Part shown: one piece after another, positions 36,901-44,095 of the stretch
How positions within the stretch are numbered: position 1 is the first letter of the stretch
Layout of the letters: each line of letters opens with the position of its first letter
Program-made: the position numbers and the translations under genes
Notes under the pieces: generated by a model
The model's database searches: none
Told to the model about the DNA's origin: nothing
The model's input: only the letters and a program-made list of their open reading frames with translations
Assembly (NCBI RefSeq): GCF_010499255.1
Contig: NZ_JAAGRN010000005.1
Span: forward strand, 124,001 to 188,000
Length of the DNA: 64,000 bases
From: Sheuella amnicola
Lineage (GTDB): Bacteria; Pseudomonadota; Gammaproteobacteria; Burkholderiales; Burkholderiaceae_B
Direction: 5' to 3'

Positions 36901-39602
36901 TTGATCTGGATTGGGCATCGTTTTGGCCTGAAGAAAGACGCGCAAGAATACCACTTCCTGTCTACCCGTTTAAAAAGGTACGCCACTGGATTGATGTCAA
37001 TCCTCGAAGTGTTCGAACTAATGATCCGGGTGCATTGGTTAAAAATCCAATGGACAAGTGGTTTTACTTACAAGACTGGGACCAAACGCCATGGCCGGCA
37101 CCCGTTTCCCTTAGTTCGACAACGGCTACGAATCAGATCGCCCTCTTTTTTGCGAACGAAGGGTTACTTTCCGATCGCTTGATCTCAAAGTTGTCCGAAG
37201 AGGGCTATCGTGTTGTGAAGGTCGTTGCCGGAGAATCTTTCAGCAAGATTTCACCTGATGCATTCAAAATTAATCCAGAATCCTATTCCGACTACAAATT
37301 GCTTTTTGAGGAGTTGGACAAAACACAATTCAATCTGGTGGTGCACGCATGGCTATTAACTGACTCGTCAATTCCATATGCTCTAGGATTTCGATCACTT
37401 CAGCAAATTTCCACCAGAATTCGTACATCGCCGGACTCACCCATCAAGTTCTCGTTGATCAGCCTGGCCACCCAAAATGTAACCGGACAAGATCGAGTTG
37501 ATCCGTTGCGCGCTGCTGCTAAAGGCATGGCAAAAGTCATTTCGCAAGAAATTCCGGACATACACATGCAATGTATCGACATTGATCATGTCGGCATAAC
37601 TCAGGCATCGGAGCGACTTTCTCAAGCGTTATTTGCGGATATCACCCGATCGAAACTCGAGCCTTCAATCAATTACCGCAATCTACGCCGATACGTCGAA
37701 ACGTTCAGGCCAATCACCCTTCCCGAATCCAAGAGCGCTGTGCCGCTGAATTTGAAAATGAACGGGGTGTACTGGATAACCGGCGGACTTGGACGATTGG
37801 GGCTAAAACTTGCCGCCTATCTTGCGCGGCAGGTTAGCGCAAGATTAGTATTGATAGGACGTCGGGCTGCAACGCCAGAGCAGGAAAAGGAAATAGATGC
37901 GCTCAAAAAACTTGGCGCAGATGTCATCGTCGTTGTGGCCGATGTTTCAAACCCTCAGGAAATGAGTTCCGTCTTAAATACGACAATGGATCGCTATTGC
38001 ACTTTGAATGGCGTCATACATGCAGCTGGATCACCTTCCGCCGTTGCCTTTCTGGATAAGGACCAACCGGAAAACGATCTGCCCCATTATCAGAGCAAGA
38101 TCGAAGGCACTCTTGTACTGCATCAAACAATCAAAGATCTCAAACTTGATTTCGTTGTGCTGATGTCATCTACTTCAGCCATTCTGGGTGGTCTTGGTTT
38201 TGCCGGGTATAGCGCAAGTAATATTTTCATGGATGCTTTCGCCGATCAAATAACGCTTCAAACTGCCCAGCCTTGGCTATCAATCAATTGGGATGCGCTG
38301 GACTTCGGGGATCAACTTGAAATTCCACAACAATCCGCGGCATTTTGGTTGAATTCCGACGAAACGATCGAGGTCTTTGCGAGAATCATGGATCAGCCTC
38401 TGGCAAGTCAAGTGATTGTCGCGACCGCAGACATTTCTCAAAGATATACGCTATGGCTCACCCCTAAAGACATCACTTCAAATTCGGACATAAATGAAGA
38501 GCGCCCGGAATTGGATGCTGAATACTCGGATGCCAGTAGCACTGAACGTTTATTGGCTGCAGTATGGTGCGACCTGCTCGGTTACAACCGGATAGGCTTG
38601 CATGATGATTTTTTCGAGTTAGGCGGCGACTCCATGCTGGGCATTCGTCTTGTAACGGCAATATCCCATCGACTGGGAAGCAAATTACCTCCGACGCTGC
38701 CACTCGAATATCCCACCATTCACAAAATGGCGCTTGCCATAGACAAAAAGCAGCAAGGCGAAAATTTCAATCCCCTAGTTGCCCTTCAAGTGAAAGGTCA
38801 AAAATCTTCATTCTTCTGCGTACCCGGAACCGGCGGTAGTGTTTTATATCTGAACGAATTGGCCCGACAGCTTGAAAAATTCGATCTTTCCTTCTATGGG
38901 CTGCAAGCACTTGGGTTGGATGGCGCTGCCACGCCGCTTGATCGCATCGAAGATATCGCCAGAATCAATATTCAAGCCCTGCTTGCCCAGCAACCACAGG
39001 GCCCATACTATTTAGGAGGCCACTCCTTTGGCAGCTGGGTAGCGCTCGAAATGGCCCGACAACTAGAGCAACAAGGCCATCAAGTTGCTCGTCTAATCAT
39101 TCTTGATACCGGTGTCCCTTCATCTCGCAATCTCGATCATATGGGAGGGTGGGATAATACACGCTGGCTTCTGAATGTTGCGCAAACAATCGGTCAAATG
39201 TATGGAAAGGATTTGAACTTGGCAGAGGATTTGCTGACAGGTTTAGCCTGGGAAGATCAGGTTGCACTACTTGCCCAAGAACTGATTCATCATGAGTTGA
39301 TCGCCCCGACTGATGATATTTCTCTGATTCGCGGCCTTGTCGAAGTGTTTAAAACTCAGGCTCAGATTAAATACATTCCACCCAACGACCAAAAATTCCC
39401 GATCGCCTTGATTCGAGCCGAAGAGCCAATGGAAATTTTTCTTGAAGGCATGCCTGAATCGATGCGCAGCGATCCGGCATGGGGTTGGAATGATTACGCA
39501 TCACACAAAATTGCTGTCGAAATCACGCCGGGCAATCACTTGACAATGATTGCACAACCTCATGTTCAACAGCTTGCCGAATTGATTTCGAAATACTTTT
39601 AG
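30930..39602 (+). CDS. Terminal NRPS/PKS: docking-C-A-PCP-KS-AT-KR-ACP-TE
   Basis: 2890 residues, GTG start overlapping the upstream stop. Residues 1-55 resemble a TubC-type N-terminal docking domain, matching the acidic tail of the previous protein. Then come C (HHIVSDG), A with the code D-I-L-Q-L-G-L-I-W (Gly type), PCP Ser1085, KS (Cys1315 in TACSTS, EAHGTGT, NIGH), AT (Ser1764, HAFHSS, malonyl), KR (TGGLGRLG, Tyr2427 in GYSASN, no LDD motif), ACP (Ser2568, GGDS) and a type I thioesterase (GHSFG, Ser2699; Asp in ILDTG; His in PGNHLTM). It should add Gly, extend with malonate, reduce to a beta-hydroxy group and release the chain by hydrolysis or cyclisation. It is the last gene of the operon; a convergent gene starts 9 bp later. 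No strong terminator is visible in that gap. Confidence 0.95.
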   Translation: MNPIDSLMARLRELDVKIRLEDGQLNVRAPKGVMTQELASELKANKEAIIEFLKFAQSQVEKKSAQEITPVNRNQPLALSFGQQRLWFLDRLEGPSATYNMPLAIRLHGELNIDAAQFAVNAIVARHEGLRANFQLQDQAPQVTIRADATCPILIVHADHNQPLEQQIREQVRSAANHCFDLTNDLLVRAIIVRLSDQSSLLLVTMHHIVSDGWSLGIFIDEFTRLYQDRVNHVESVLTPFKIQYADYAQWQRNKLQGDSLDELQNYWKKNLNNAPERLSLPTDRPRPAVMSYRGESKQFEIPRALMTSLSELSQKNGGTLFMTLLTGFTVLMRRLSGQLDLMIGTTVANRTHADIESLIGLFINTLVLRINVEDTSSVEQLIGHIKTVCLNAFEHQDLPFEQLVEVINPPRSLSYSPLVQVSFDVQNTPASQLKMAGLTLEPVSIPVTSSKFDLSLSIEADEGKDVAVWTWNPDLFAQETIDRLMGHFTALLQGIARDQKQSIYDLSLDDQDVLNRIQSAYSNNQPKPPIETWLELFDEQVNSTPEKVAVRFGEDHLTFKSLQEKVSKLASGLRGLGVVSESKVAVYVERSLEMVIGLLAIMRAGGTYIPLDPNYPEERLKWVLEDSQPLVILTEDSLRHKINASDAQIYCLDRQQDLLLLDEAANRSYTLPTIKIFDQNAAYVIFTSGSTGRPKGVQVTHAGLLNFLLSMQKEPGLSPDDTLLAVTTISFDIAALEIYLPLITGAELVIAPREVALNAEALQALINLRGVTHMQSTPTAWRLLLDTHWTPPDDFTVLCGGEALPVDLSQQLLALNITLWNLYGPTETTIWSAVRKIDQSTQNLTEGSEPVGLPIRNTQIFALDDRLNCQPIGFAGELVIGGDGLARGYLNRPDLTADQYRPDPFSPTPGARIYRTGDLARARPDNTFEFLGRIDAQVKIRGYRIELGDIETSLRQVASLVEAIVIAREDTPGDKRLVAYVLPQAGTSINEQAIRSALKQRIPDYMVPSHIIALDHLPQTPNGKIDRKALPKPVIKLESASKRSATDLQTSNQTETAVLEIWSEILGRDEIGLDENFFDIGGHSLLLTRVYEALKGQYGNQLSLITLFQFPTIRSLSSALSSLSAPRDNHSRKQSFQHSATQDIAVIGLSGRYPGSHNLDTFWDNLLEGRESIRFYTIDELIAAGIDPAEAQSPNYVPAHGQLDGIEYFDAEFFGYTPLEAKIIDPQQRLFLETAWHTLEHAGYAKHDPSLSIGVFAGCSQNDYLINQILPHTESNTDVTAYQAILGNDKDFISTRVSYTLNLTGPSLNIQTACSTSLVAVHAACRSILDGECDLAIAGGAGIRVPQISGHTYEDGMITSPDGHCRAFDANAQGTVWGSGVGAVLLKRLDQAIADQDTIHAVIKATAINNDGAMKVGFTAPSVQGQTDVIRHAQTRAGISPGKISYIEAHGTGTALGDLIEIGALTNVFSEQPLPHSSCAIGSVKTNIGHLNSAAGIAGLTKTILAVKYGKIPPTLHFTAPNPKLNLQATPFYVSDKVIDWSSHHDPRIAGVSSFGIGGTNAHAIVAQAPAMKLPTAHDHARVLVLSAKSADSLDIMRQQLADHLRIQPDIEIADVAWTLAQGRKSFPHRLAFSCNSVKQAIEKLDGKVGLFTGSLDKSQQSKPRVIFMFPGQGSQFIGMAEHLFKYEPIFKQAIDTCAETLLPILDVDIRTVLFSEHRIQEDTRFDINETWLTQPILFAIEYSLSKLWMSYGIAPDAMIGHSLGEYVAATLAGIFDLESALKLVSMRGQLIWKLERGSMIALAATEERSAKYLTNTLSLAAVNSNDACVIAGPTPAIDELSIKLEQNGITAKKLMTSHAFHSSMLDPVLVEFESLLQNIHIHAPTLPIASNLTGTWISKEQAMSPQYWVQHMRNTVLFNQGLETILEQKDVLLIEVGPGAILSSLARKHVRSKNIRAIVNSVPFVGPAEDDRDALLWSDNLAKVWCAGFDLDWASFWPEERRARIPLPVYPFKKVRHWIDVNPRSVRTNDPGALVKNPMDKWFYLQDWDQTPWPAPVSLSSTTATNQIALFFANEGLLSDRLISKLSEEGYRVVKVVAGESFSKISPDAFKINPESYSDYKLLFEELDKTQFNLVVHAWLLTDSSIPYALGFRSLQQISTRIRTSPDSPIKFSLISLATQNVTGQDRVDPLRAAAKGMAKVISQEIPDIHMQCIDIDHVGITQASERLSQALFADITRSKLEPSINYRNLRRYVETFRPITLPESKSAVPLNLKMNGVYWITGGLGRLGLKLAAYLARQVSARLVLIGRRAATPEQEKEIDALKKLGADVIVVVADVSNPQEMSSVLNTTMDRYCTLNGVIHAAGSPSAVAFLDKDQPENDLPHYQSKIEGTLVLHQTIKDLKLDFVVLMSSTSAILGGLGFAGYSASNIFMDAFADQITLQTAQPWLSINWDALDFGDQLEIPQQSAAFWLNSDETIEVFARIMDQPLASQVIVATADISQRYTLWLTPKDITSNSDINEERPELDAEYSDASSTERLLAAVWCDLLGYNRIGLHDDFFELGGDSMLGIRLVTAISHRLGSKLPPTLPLEYPTIHKMALAIDKKQQGENFNPLVALQVKGQKSSFFCVPGTGGSVLYLNELARQLEKFDLSFYGLQALGLDGAATPLDRIEDIARINIQALLAQQPQGPYYLGGHSFGSWVALEMARQLEQQGHQVARLIILDTGVPSSRNLDHMGGWDNTRWLLNVAQTIGQMYGKDLNLAEDLLTGLAWEDQVALLAQELIHHELIAPTDDISLIRGLVEVFKTQAQIKYIPPNDQKFPIALIRAEEPMEIFLEGMPESMRSDPAWGWNDYASHKIAVEITPGNHLTMIAQPHVQQLAELISKYF

Positions 39603-39611
39603 GCGGTGTTA

Positions 39612-40589
39612 TCAAAGTGGCTTCAATTTTGCAGTTTGCACCACCTTATTCCACTTTTCGATTTCATTGCGTATAAATGCCGCAAACTGGGCTGGAGTCT
39701 CCGGGGTAGGAATAGCTCCCTGTGCCTCAATTTGCTGCTGAACATCAGGCGTCTTCAAAATTTCAACGATTGCCTGGTTAAGTTTGTCGATAATCGGCTT
39801 GGGAGTATTGGCCGGCGCCAACAAACCAAACCAGGACATCACGTCATAACCGGGAACACCCGCTTCGACCATGGTAGGTACATTGGGCAGTTGTGGCACG
39901 CGCTGACTGGATGTTACCGCCAGTGCCTTGAGTTTTCCGGCTTTAATGTGAGGCAACGCCGAAGGTAAATTATCAAAAATCATTGAAATCTGGCTACCGA
40001 GCAGGTCGGCAATCGCCGGCGAACTTCCCTTGTAGGGAACATGCACAAGATCGACTTGAGAAATCACTTTCAATAGCTCACCGGACATTTGTAGTGTTGT
40101 TCCATGTCCGGAAGAACCAAATGTTAATTTGCCCGGATTCGCCTTTGCGTACGCGATCAGCTCTTTGACCGAGTTAAATGGCGCAGTCGCATTCACGACA
40201 AGAACATTGGGCACCATCGCTGCTCTTGTGATTGGCGAAAAGTCTTTCACCACATCGTACCGCATATTGGAATACATGCTTGGATTGATCGCATGCGTAC
40301 CAATTGTGCCCATGACAAGGGTATAGCCATCCGGCTCGCTTCGCGCAACTTGAGCAGAACCGATATTCCCTCCCGCACCAGGCTTATTGTCCACAACAAC
40401 CGGCACCTTCCAGCGATCGGACAATCGTTGACCGATCAAGCGAGCCAGAATGTCGGTCGTACCACCAGAGGTAAACGGAACGACAATCGTAATTGGCTTA
40501 CTTGGATATTGAGCGGCACTTTCAGCTTGTACGGCTTGAACGCCAAACAACATCATGAAAAAAACATATACCGCTCTTAATATCTTCAT
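39612..40589 (-). CDS. Bug/TctC-family periplasmic substrate-binding protein
   Basis: 325 residues. An N-terminal signal peptide (Lys-Ile-Leu-Arg then a hydrophobic run ending VQA) precedes the family's YPSKPITIVVPFTSGGTTDILARL opening. Such proteins bind carboxylic or dicarboxylic acids in the periplasm, either for tripartite tricarboxylate transporters or as orphan sensors. No TctA/TctB membrane genes are in the window. The gene overlaps the upstream biotinyl-carrier gene by 1 bp, so it belongs to a carboxylase-like operon read on the - strand. It is convergent with the last NRPS gene. The ligand cannot be told from sequence. Confidence 0.93.
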   Translation of the reverse strand: MKILRAVYVFFMMLFGVQAVQAESAAQYPSKPITIVVPFTSGGTTDILARLIGQRLSDRWKVPVVVDNKPGAGGNIGSAQVARSEPDGYTLVMGTIGTHAINPSMYSNMRYDVVKDFSPITRAAMVPNVLVVNATAPFNSVKELIAYAKANPGKLTFGSSGHGTTLQMSGELLKVISQVDLVHVPYKGSSPAIADLLGSQISMIFDNLPSALPHIKAGKLKALAVTSSQRVPQLPNVPTMVEAGVPGYDVMSWFGLLAPANTPKPIIDKLNQAIVEILKTPDVQQQIEAQGAIPTPETPAQFAAFIRNEIEKWNKVVQTAKLKPL

Positions 40590-40801
40590 TAAATCAACTC
40601 CACAATGGGTTGGCCTTCCTCAACGTTTTCACCTTCCTGAACCAGGATTCTGGCAACACTACCGTGCACTTCGCTTTCAACCGGAATTTCCATCTTCATG
40701 GACTCAATCTTAAGCACCTCGTCACCAGGACCAATCTGATCCCCTTCCGAAATCGTGCACTCAATCACACGCCCGGATACTGTTGCACAAATTTTTTTCA
40801 T
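40589..40801 (-). CDS. Small biotinyl/lipoyl carrier domain protein
   Basis: 70 residues from an ATG at 40801, which has GGAG at the right distance; an in-frame TTG 12 bp earlier has weaker support. It consists only of the biotinyl domain: beta strands around ESMKME, with Lys36 the expected biotinylation site, and Gly-rich turns. Stand-alone carriers of this size work with a separate biotin carboxylase and carboxyltransferase. Here the upstream neighbour is the 3' fragment of a carboxyltransferase gene and no biotin carboxylase is present, so the enzyme this served is probably lost at this locus. Confidence 0.9.
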   Translation of the reverse strand: MKKICATVSGRVIECTISEGDQIGPGDEVLKIESMKMEIPVESEVHGSVARILVQEGENVEEGQPIVELI

Positions 40802-40827
40802 TTTCGACTCCAATATTTAAATTCAAC

Positions 40828-41085
40828 CTAGGGGCGATAGCCGACCTTTGTTTCACCAGGCATTCTGAGTGGCGCAGCGAGCCGCACAAACTCCTCTAGC
40901 CGCGCGCGGGTTTGCGCCGGATCGATAATGTCTTCGATCACAAATGCTTCCGCACTTCTGAATGGTGACGTCAGGCCTCTCACGCGCGCTTCAATTTCCG
41001 CCGTTTTTGCCTCTGGATCATCCGCTGCTTCGATTTCGGCACGATACGCGACCTCCAATCCACCCTCGTACGGGCCGAGGACGTA
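40828..41085 (-). pseudogene. 3' fragment of acyl-CoA carboxylase carboxyltransferase gene
   Basis: Only about the last 80-85 residues remain. They read like the C-terminus of acetyl/propionyl-CoA-type carboxyltransferases: a [17 protein letters not shown] helix, then AEAFVIEDIIDPAQTR, the conserved DxIDPxxTR motif, and the LAAPLR end. Full proteins of the family are about 500 residues. Going upstream on the - strand the frame soon meets a stop at 41128-41130, and the opposite strand becomes pqqE. The gene is therefore truncated by a rearrangement. A TTG at 41058 could open a 76-residue frame, but a functional product is unlikely. The exact 5' edge is uncertain within about 40 bp. Confidence 0.8.
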
Positions 41086-41100
41086 GTCAATGCGTATCGC
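41060..41100. other. Rearrangement junction between two truncated genes
   Basis: Within this interval homology switches from the minus-strand carboxyltransferase 3' end to the plus-strand pqqE 3' end. Both genes have lost their 5' parts exactly here, so one event (deletion fusion, inversion or insertion edge) explains both. No insertion-sequence terminal repeat or transposase remnant was recognised. The precise base cannot be placed without an alignment. Confidence 0.7.
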
Positions 41101-41583
41101 GAAAAAATCGGTAAGCGCTGCAAACTGTTATTCGTAGTGCCCGACTATTTTGAAGAACGGCCCAAGGCTTGCATGAACGGCTGGGGATCCATATTTCTGG
41201 ATATTGCCCCGGATGGCGCAGCACTGCCCTGTCACAATGCGAGAGAACTTCCCGGGCTGAATATTCCGAACGTTAAAAATCATTCGATTCGCGAAATCTG
41301 GTATGAAAGCCAGGCGTTCAATTTCTTTCGTGGCGATGAATGGATGCAAGAACCTTGCAAATCATGTCCCGATAAAGAAAAAGACTTTGGTGGATGCCGC
41401 TGTCAGGCCTATATGCTGACAGGCGATGCGTCGGCTGCGGATCCTGTTTGCTCCAAATCTCCGGACCATGCCCTGATCAAACAGGCAATTCATGAATCGA
41501 CTGGTGCGAGAGCATCACGAGGCGAATCCATTCCTGAGTTTCCCCTCATATTTCGCACCGACAAAAATTCGCATCAACTTTGA
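41074..41583 (+). pseudogene. pqqE: 3' fragment of pqqE (PQQ radical SAM enzyme)
   Basis: About 169 residues of the PqqE C-terminus, reading from a [10 protein letters not shown] segment through [18 protein letters not shown], the Cys-containing SPASM region ([32 protein letters not shown]) and the DPVCSKSP end. The N-terminal radical SAM half with CxxxCxxC is absent, so it cannot act in PQQ formation. A GTG at 41137 lies inside the fragment and is unlikely to be a real start. The 5' side runs into the antisense carboxyltransferase fragment. The 3' end overlaps the convergent acyl-CoA ligase gene by 10 bp, which looks like the undisturbed original neighbourhood. No other pqq gene is in the window. 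Confidence 0.85.
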
Positions 41584-43100
41584 GCCCTTAACGCCTTTTT
41601 ATCGACCTTGCCAAGCGGAGTCACAGGCAAAGTGTCGACAAATCGAACGGATTTCGGCGCAAGCACCGGCCCTTTTCTCTGCCTGACCAGTTGCATCAAC
41701 TCATCAGCCGTCGCGACAGCTTCGGATTTGAGCACAACAACGGCTTGCACAGCCTCTCCCCATTTAGGGTCGGCCACCCCGATGACCGCGGCACTTGATA
41801 CAGCGGGATGGGAAGTCAACACATCCTCAACTTCACGGGGATATACATTGAATCCGCCGCTAATGATCATGTCCTTTTTGCGGTCGACAATATAAAGACG
41901 GCCTTGCTCGTCTGATCGCGCGACGTCGCCGGTGTGTAGCCAGCCACCGGCAAAGGCGTCTCGTGTTTGCTCCGGTTGCTGCCAATATTGCTGCATCGCA
42001 TGTGGTGCCCTGACGCAAATCTCGCCAGGCTCGCCCATCGCAACTTCGTTCCCATCTTGATCCAGTAAAACAACATTGGAAGTCGTGGTTGGATAACCGC
42101 AAGCAGACAATAACTCTGGACGCTTTACATCATGATCCGCCTTCGGCAATACGGCGATCGGATAGCATTCTGACTGGCCATAAAGTTGCGAAAATACAGA
42201 ACCAATTCTTTCGATTCCTTCCGCCAGCCGACTCGGAGACATCGGCGATGCGCCATACAAGAGCAACTCTATGGAGGACAAGTCGAACCGGCTAAATGCG
42301 GGATGATCCATCAATGTATAAATCATTGTTGGCACAAGCAGGGAAAAATTAATCCGCTCTTTTTCAATCGTATGCATCAATTGTTCCGGATCAAATTTAC
42401 CGAGCAGGTGAACCGATCCGCCACGCAATAACGTTGGCAGGACGTTGGTCCCGGAAACATGACTGATGGGTGCCGAAGCCAAATAACGCGGTTGGGTCGG
42501 CAACTCGAAATCGGCCAGAATCGAAAAGGTCGTGTGAGCCCCCGCGGCATTGGTTCGAACAACCCCTTTGGGCCGCCCCGTCGTACCTCCGGTGTAATTT
42601 AACGTACCAATCTCGTGTCCAATAGACAGGTCAACCGGACTCACGCTTCCAATTTTGTTTGCAAGATCAAACAGACTCTTGCCGTAGCCCGCCGCCCCCA
42701 AAGTCAGCACTGCAAGCTTGTCACTCATGGCGGCAAGCTCAGCACCCCTATCAAGGAACACATCCGCATCCACGATCAATAAAGCCGCCCCGGAATCCCC
42801 GAGCTGATAAAGATGCGAATCCAGTGAAGCCATGGGATGCAAATACGTGACGCCCGCACCCAATGCCTGAACGGCTACGCCGGCACACCAGGTTTCCCAG
42901 CGGTTGGCGCTGAGCAAGGCAACAATATCGCCTCGACCGATGCCACACGCCGACAATACGCCCTGCATGCGTCCCATCATGTCGGCCACACCCGAATACG
43001 TCACACTGCCTGAGGCGGACCTAAAGGCGGTTTTCTGCGGATACCTTGCGAACGCCCGAAGAGCCAAAGCGCTAAATGTCGGCCCGATATGCAAAGTCAC
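41574..43100 (-). CDS. Acyl-CoA synthetase / AMP-dependent CoA ligase
   Basis: 508 residues, GTG start overlapping the stop of the upstream nitronate monooxygenase gene (GTGA). It carries the adenylate-forming P-loop [10 protein letters not shown], the YGQSE motif, the GWLHTGDVA and [16 protein letters not shown] motifs, and the C-terminal catalytic Lys in [11 protein letters not shown]. Length is normal for class I acyl-CoA ligases. It activates a carboxylic acid to its CoA ester in the cytoplasm; the substrate is not readable from sequence. With a nitronate monooxygenase-like flavoenzyme and a Bug binding protein it forms a three-gene operon, probably for uptake and breakdown of an organic acid. 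It is unlike the NRPS adenylation domains and probably unrelated to the cluster. Confidence 0.93.
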   Translation of the reverse strand: MTLHIGPTFSALALRAFARYPQKTAFRSASGSVTYSGVADMMGRMQGVLSACGIGRGDIVALLSANRWETWCAGVAVQALGAGVTYLHPMASLDSHLYQLGDSGAALLIVDADVFLDRGAELAAMSDKLAVLTLGAAGYGKSLFDLANKIGSVSPVDLSIGHEIGTLNYTGGTTGRPKGVVRTNAAGAHTTFSILADFELPTQPRYLASAPISHVSGTNVLPTLLRGGSVHLLGKFDPEQLMHTIEKERINFSLLVPTMIYTLMDHPAFSRFDLSSIELLLYGASPMSPSRLAEGIERIGSVFSQLYGQSECYPIAVLPKADHDVKRPELLSACGYPTTTSNVVLLDQDGNEVAMGEPGEICVRAPHAMQQYWQQPEQTRDAFAGGWLHTGDVARSDEQGRLYIVDRKKDMIISGGFNVYPREVEDVLTSHPAVSSAAVIGVADPKWGEAVQAVVVLKSEAVATADELMQLVRQRKGPVLAPKSVRFVDTLPVTPLGKVDKKALRAQS

Positions 43101-44095
43101 TTCGAAACTCCTCTGTTCGAAAACGGCGGGATATGCGCAAACGCATCAAGCGCCGCCTTTTCGTATTCTTGCTTGATCGACGCGACAAGGGAAGCGACAT
43201 CAGTTAACTGCGTCACACCAGATACGGTGTGACCCGCGCTCCAGATGTCCCGCCACCGCGTCGGTCCCTGAGCGCCAGCGCCGTACAAGGCTTTGGCGCG
43301 ATCTTGGGACATATCCGTCGGCAATTGCGCCGGATCCAAGCCGGCGGCAACAATCGAAGGCCTGAGCATATTTGTTTCCAGACCGGTAAACGCCTTGGAA
43401 AGCAAAATATCGTCAAACTCGGCATCGACCACCATCTGCTTGTAAGCCGGGCTAGCCATGCTTTCGACCGTTGCGATGAAACGCGTACCCATATATCCAA
43501 GGTCACATCCCAGAACTTGGGCGGCAAGCAATGCGGCGCCATCAGAAATACCTCCGGCCAGTACAAGCGGGCCGTCAAAAAATTTTCTAACGGCCCGTGC
43601 AAACGACAAACCGTTCGCCCAACCTGTTTGTCCACCCGCACCTGCAGTCAACAGAATCAATCCATCCACTCCGGCATCAAGCGCTTTGTGCGCATGCGCA
43701 AGTGTTGCCACATCGGCCAACACAAGACAGCCAATATCATGCAAAGGCTTGACAGCAGGTTTTGGCGAGCCAACGCTTGTAATCACGACCTCCACGCCAT
43801 GACGAATCAGACACGCAAGCTCCTCTTGCATCGTGTCTCGCTTCATGATGAGGTTGGGACAATATGGCGCAGCATCGGGAACAAGCGCAGCTTTAATTCG
43901 TTCAAGCCATGCATTCAGCTCATCGACGCTTCTGCAATTCGCAGTGGGAAAACTACCCATCACGCCCGCTAGACAGGCCTCGATCACCAAATCCGGGCCG
44001 GATACCCTGAACATGGGTGCCGCGATGAGCGGAACGCTTAAACGTGAGGCCAGGCTCGCCGGCAACCCCCGATGAACCTCACCTTCGCTATTCAT
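43097..44095 (-). CDS. Nitronate monooxygenase-family flavoprotein
   Basis: 332 residues; ATG overlaps the upstream stop (ATGA). The FMN-binding TIM-barrel pattern of the NMO/2-nitropropane dioxygenase family is clear: PLIAAPMFRVSGPDLVIEA at the N-terminus, VITSVGSPKP, a LTAGAGGQTGWANG loop and GGISDGAALLAAQVLGCDLGYMGTRF for the phosphate site. Many family members annotated this way act on compounds other than nitronates or are enoyl reductase-like, so the reaction is uncertain. It is the middle gene of an operon with a CoA ligase and a Bug protein, suggesting a catabolic step. Confidence 0.9.
   Translation of the reverse strand: MNSEGEVHRGLPASLASRLSVPLIAAPMFRVSGPDLVIEACLAGVMGSFPTANCRSVDELNAWLERIKAALVPDAAPYCPNLIMKRDTMQEELACLIRHGVEVVITSVGSPKPAVKPLHDIGCLVLADVATLAHAHKALDAGVDGLILLTAGAGGQTGWANGLSFARAVRKFFDGPLVLAGGISDGAALLAAQVLGCDLGYMGTRFIATVESMASPAYKQMVVDAEFDDILLSKAFTGLETNMLRPSIVAAGLDPAQLPTDMSQDRAKALYGAGAQGPTRWRDIWSAGHTVSGVTQLTDVASLVASIKQEYEKAALDAFAHIPPFSNRGVSK

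Noticed and set aside
1-39602. Trans-AT PKS system
   Set aside because: Three of the four modules have intact cis AT domains with GHSLGEY and HAFH; only one AT is dead, so this is a cis-AT line with one defective domain.
41137-41583. Possible intact small SPASM protein starting at GTG 41137
   Set aside because: PqqE homology continues upstream of the GTG and the radical SAM half is absent, so this is the tail of a broken gene, not a small protein.
43229-43972. 247-codon open frame on the + strand
   Set aside because: It lies fully antisense to the nitronate monooxygenase gene, has no recognisable domain and an Arg/Ser/His-rich composition typical of antisense frames.
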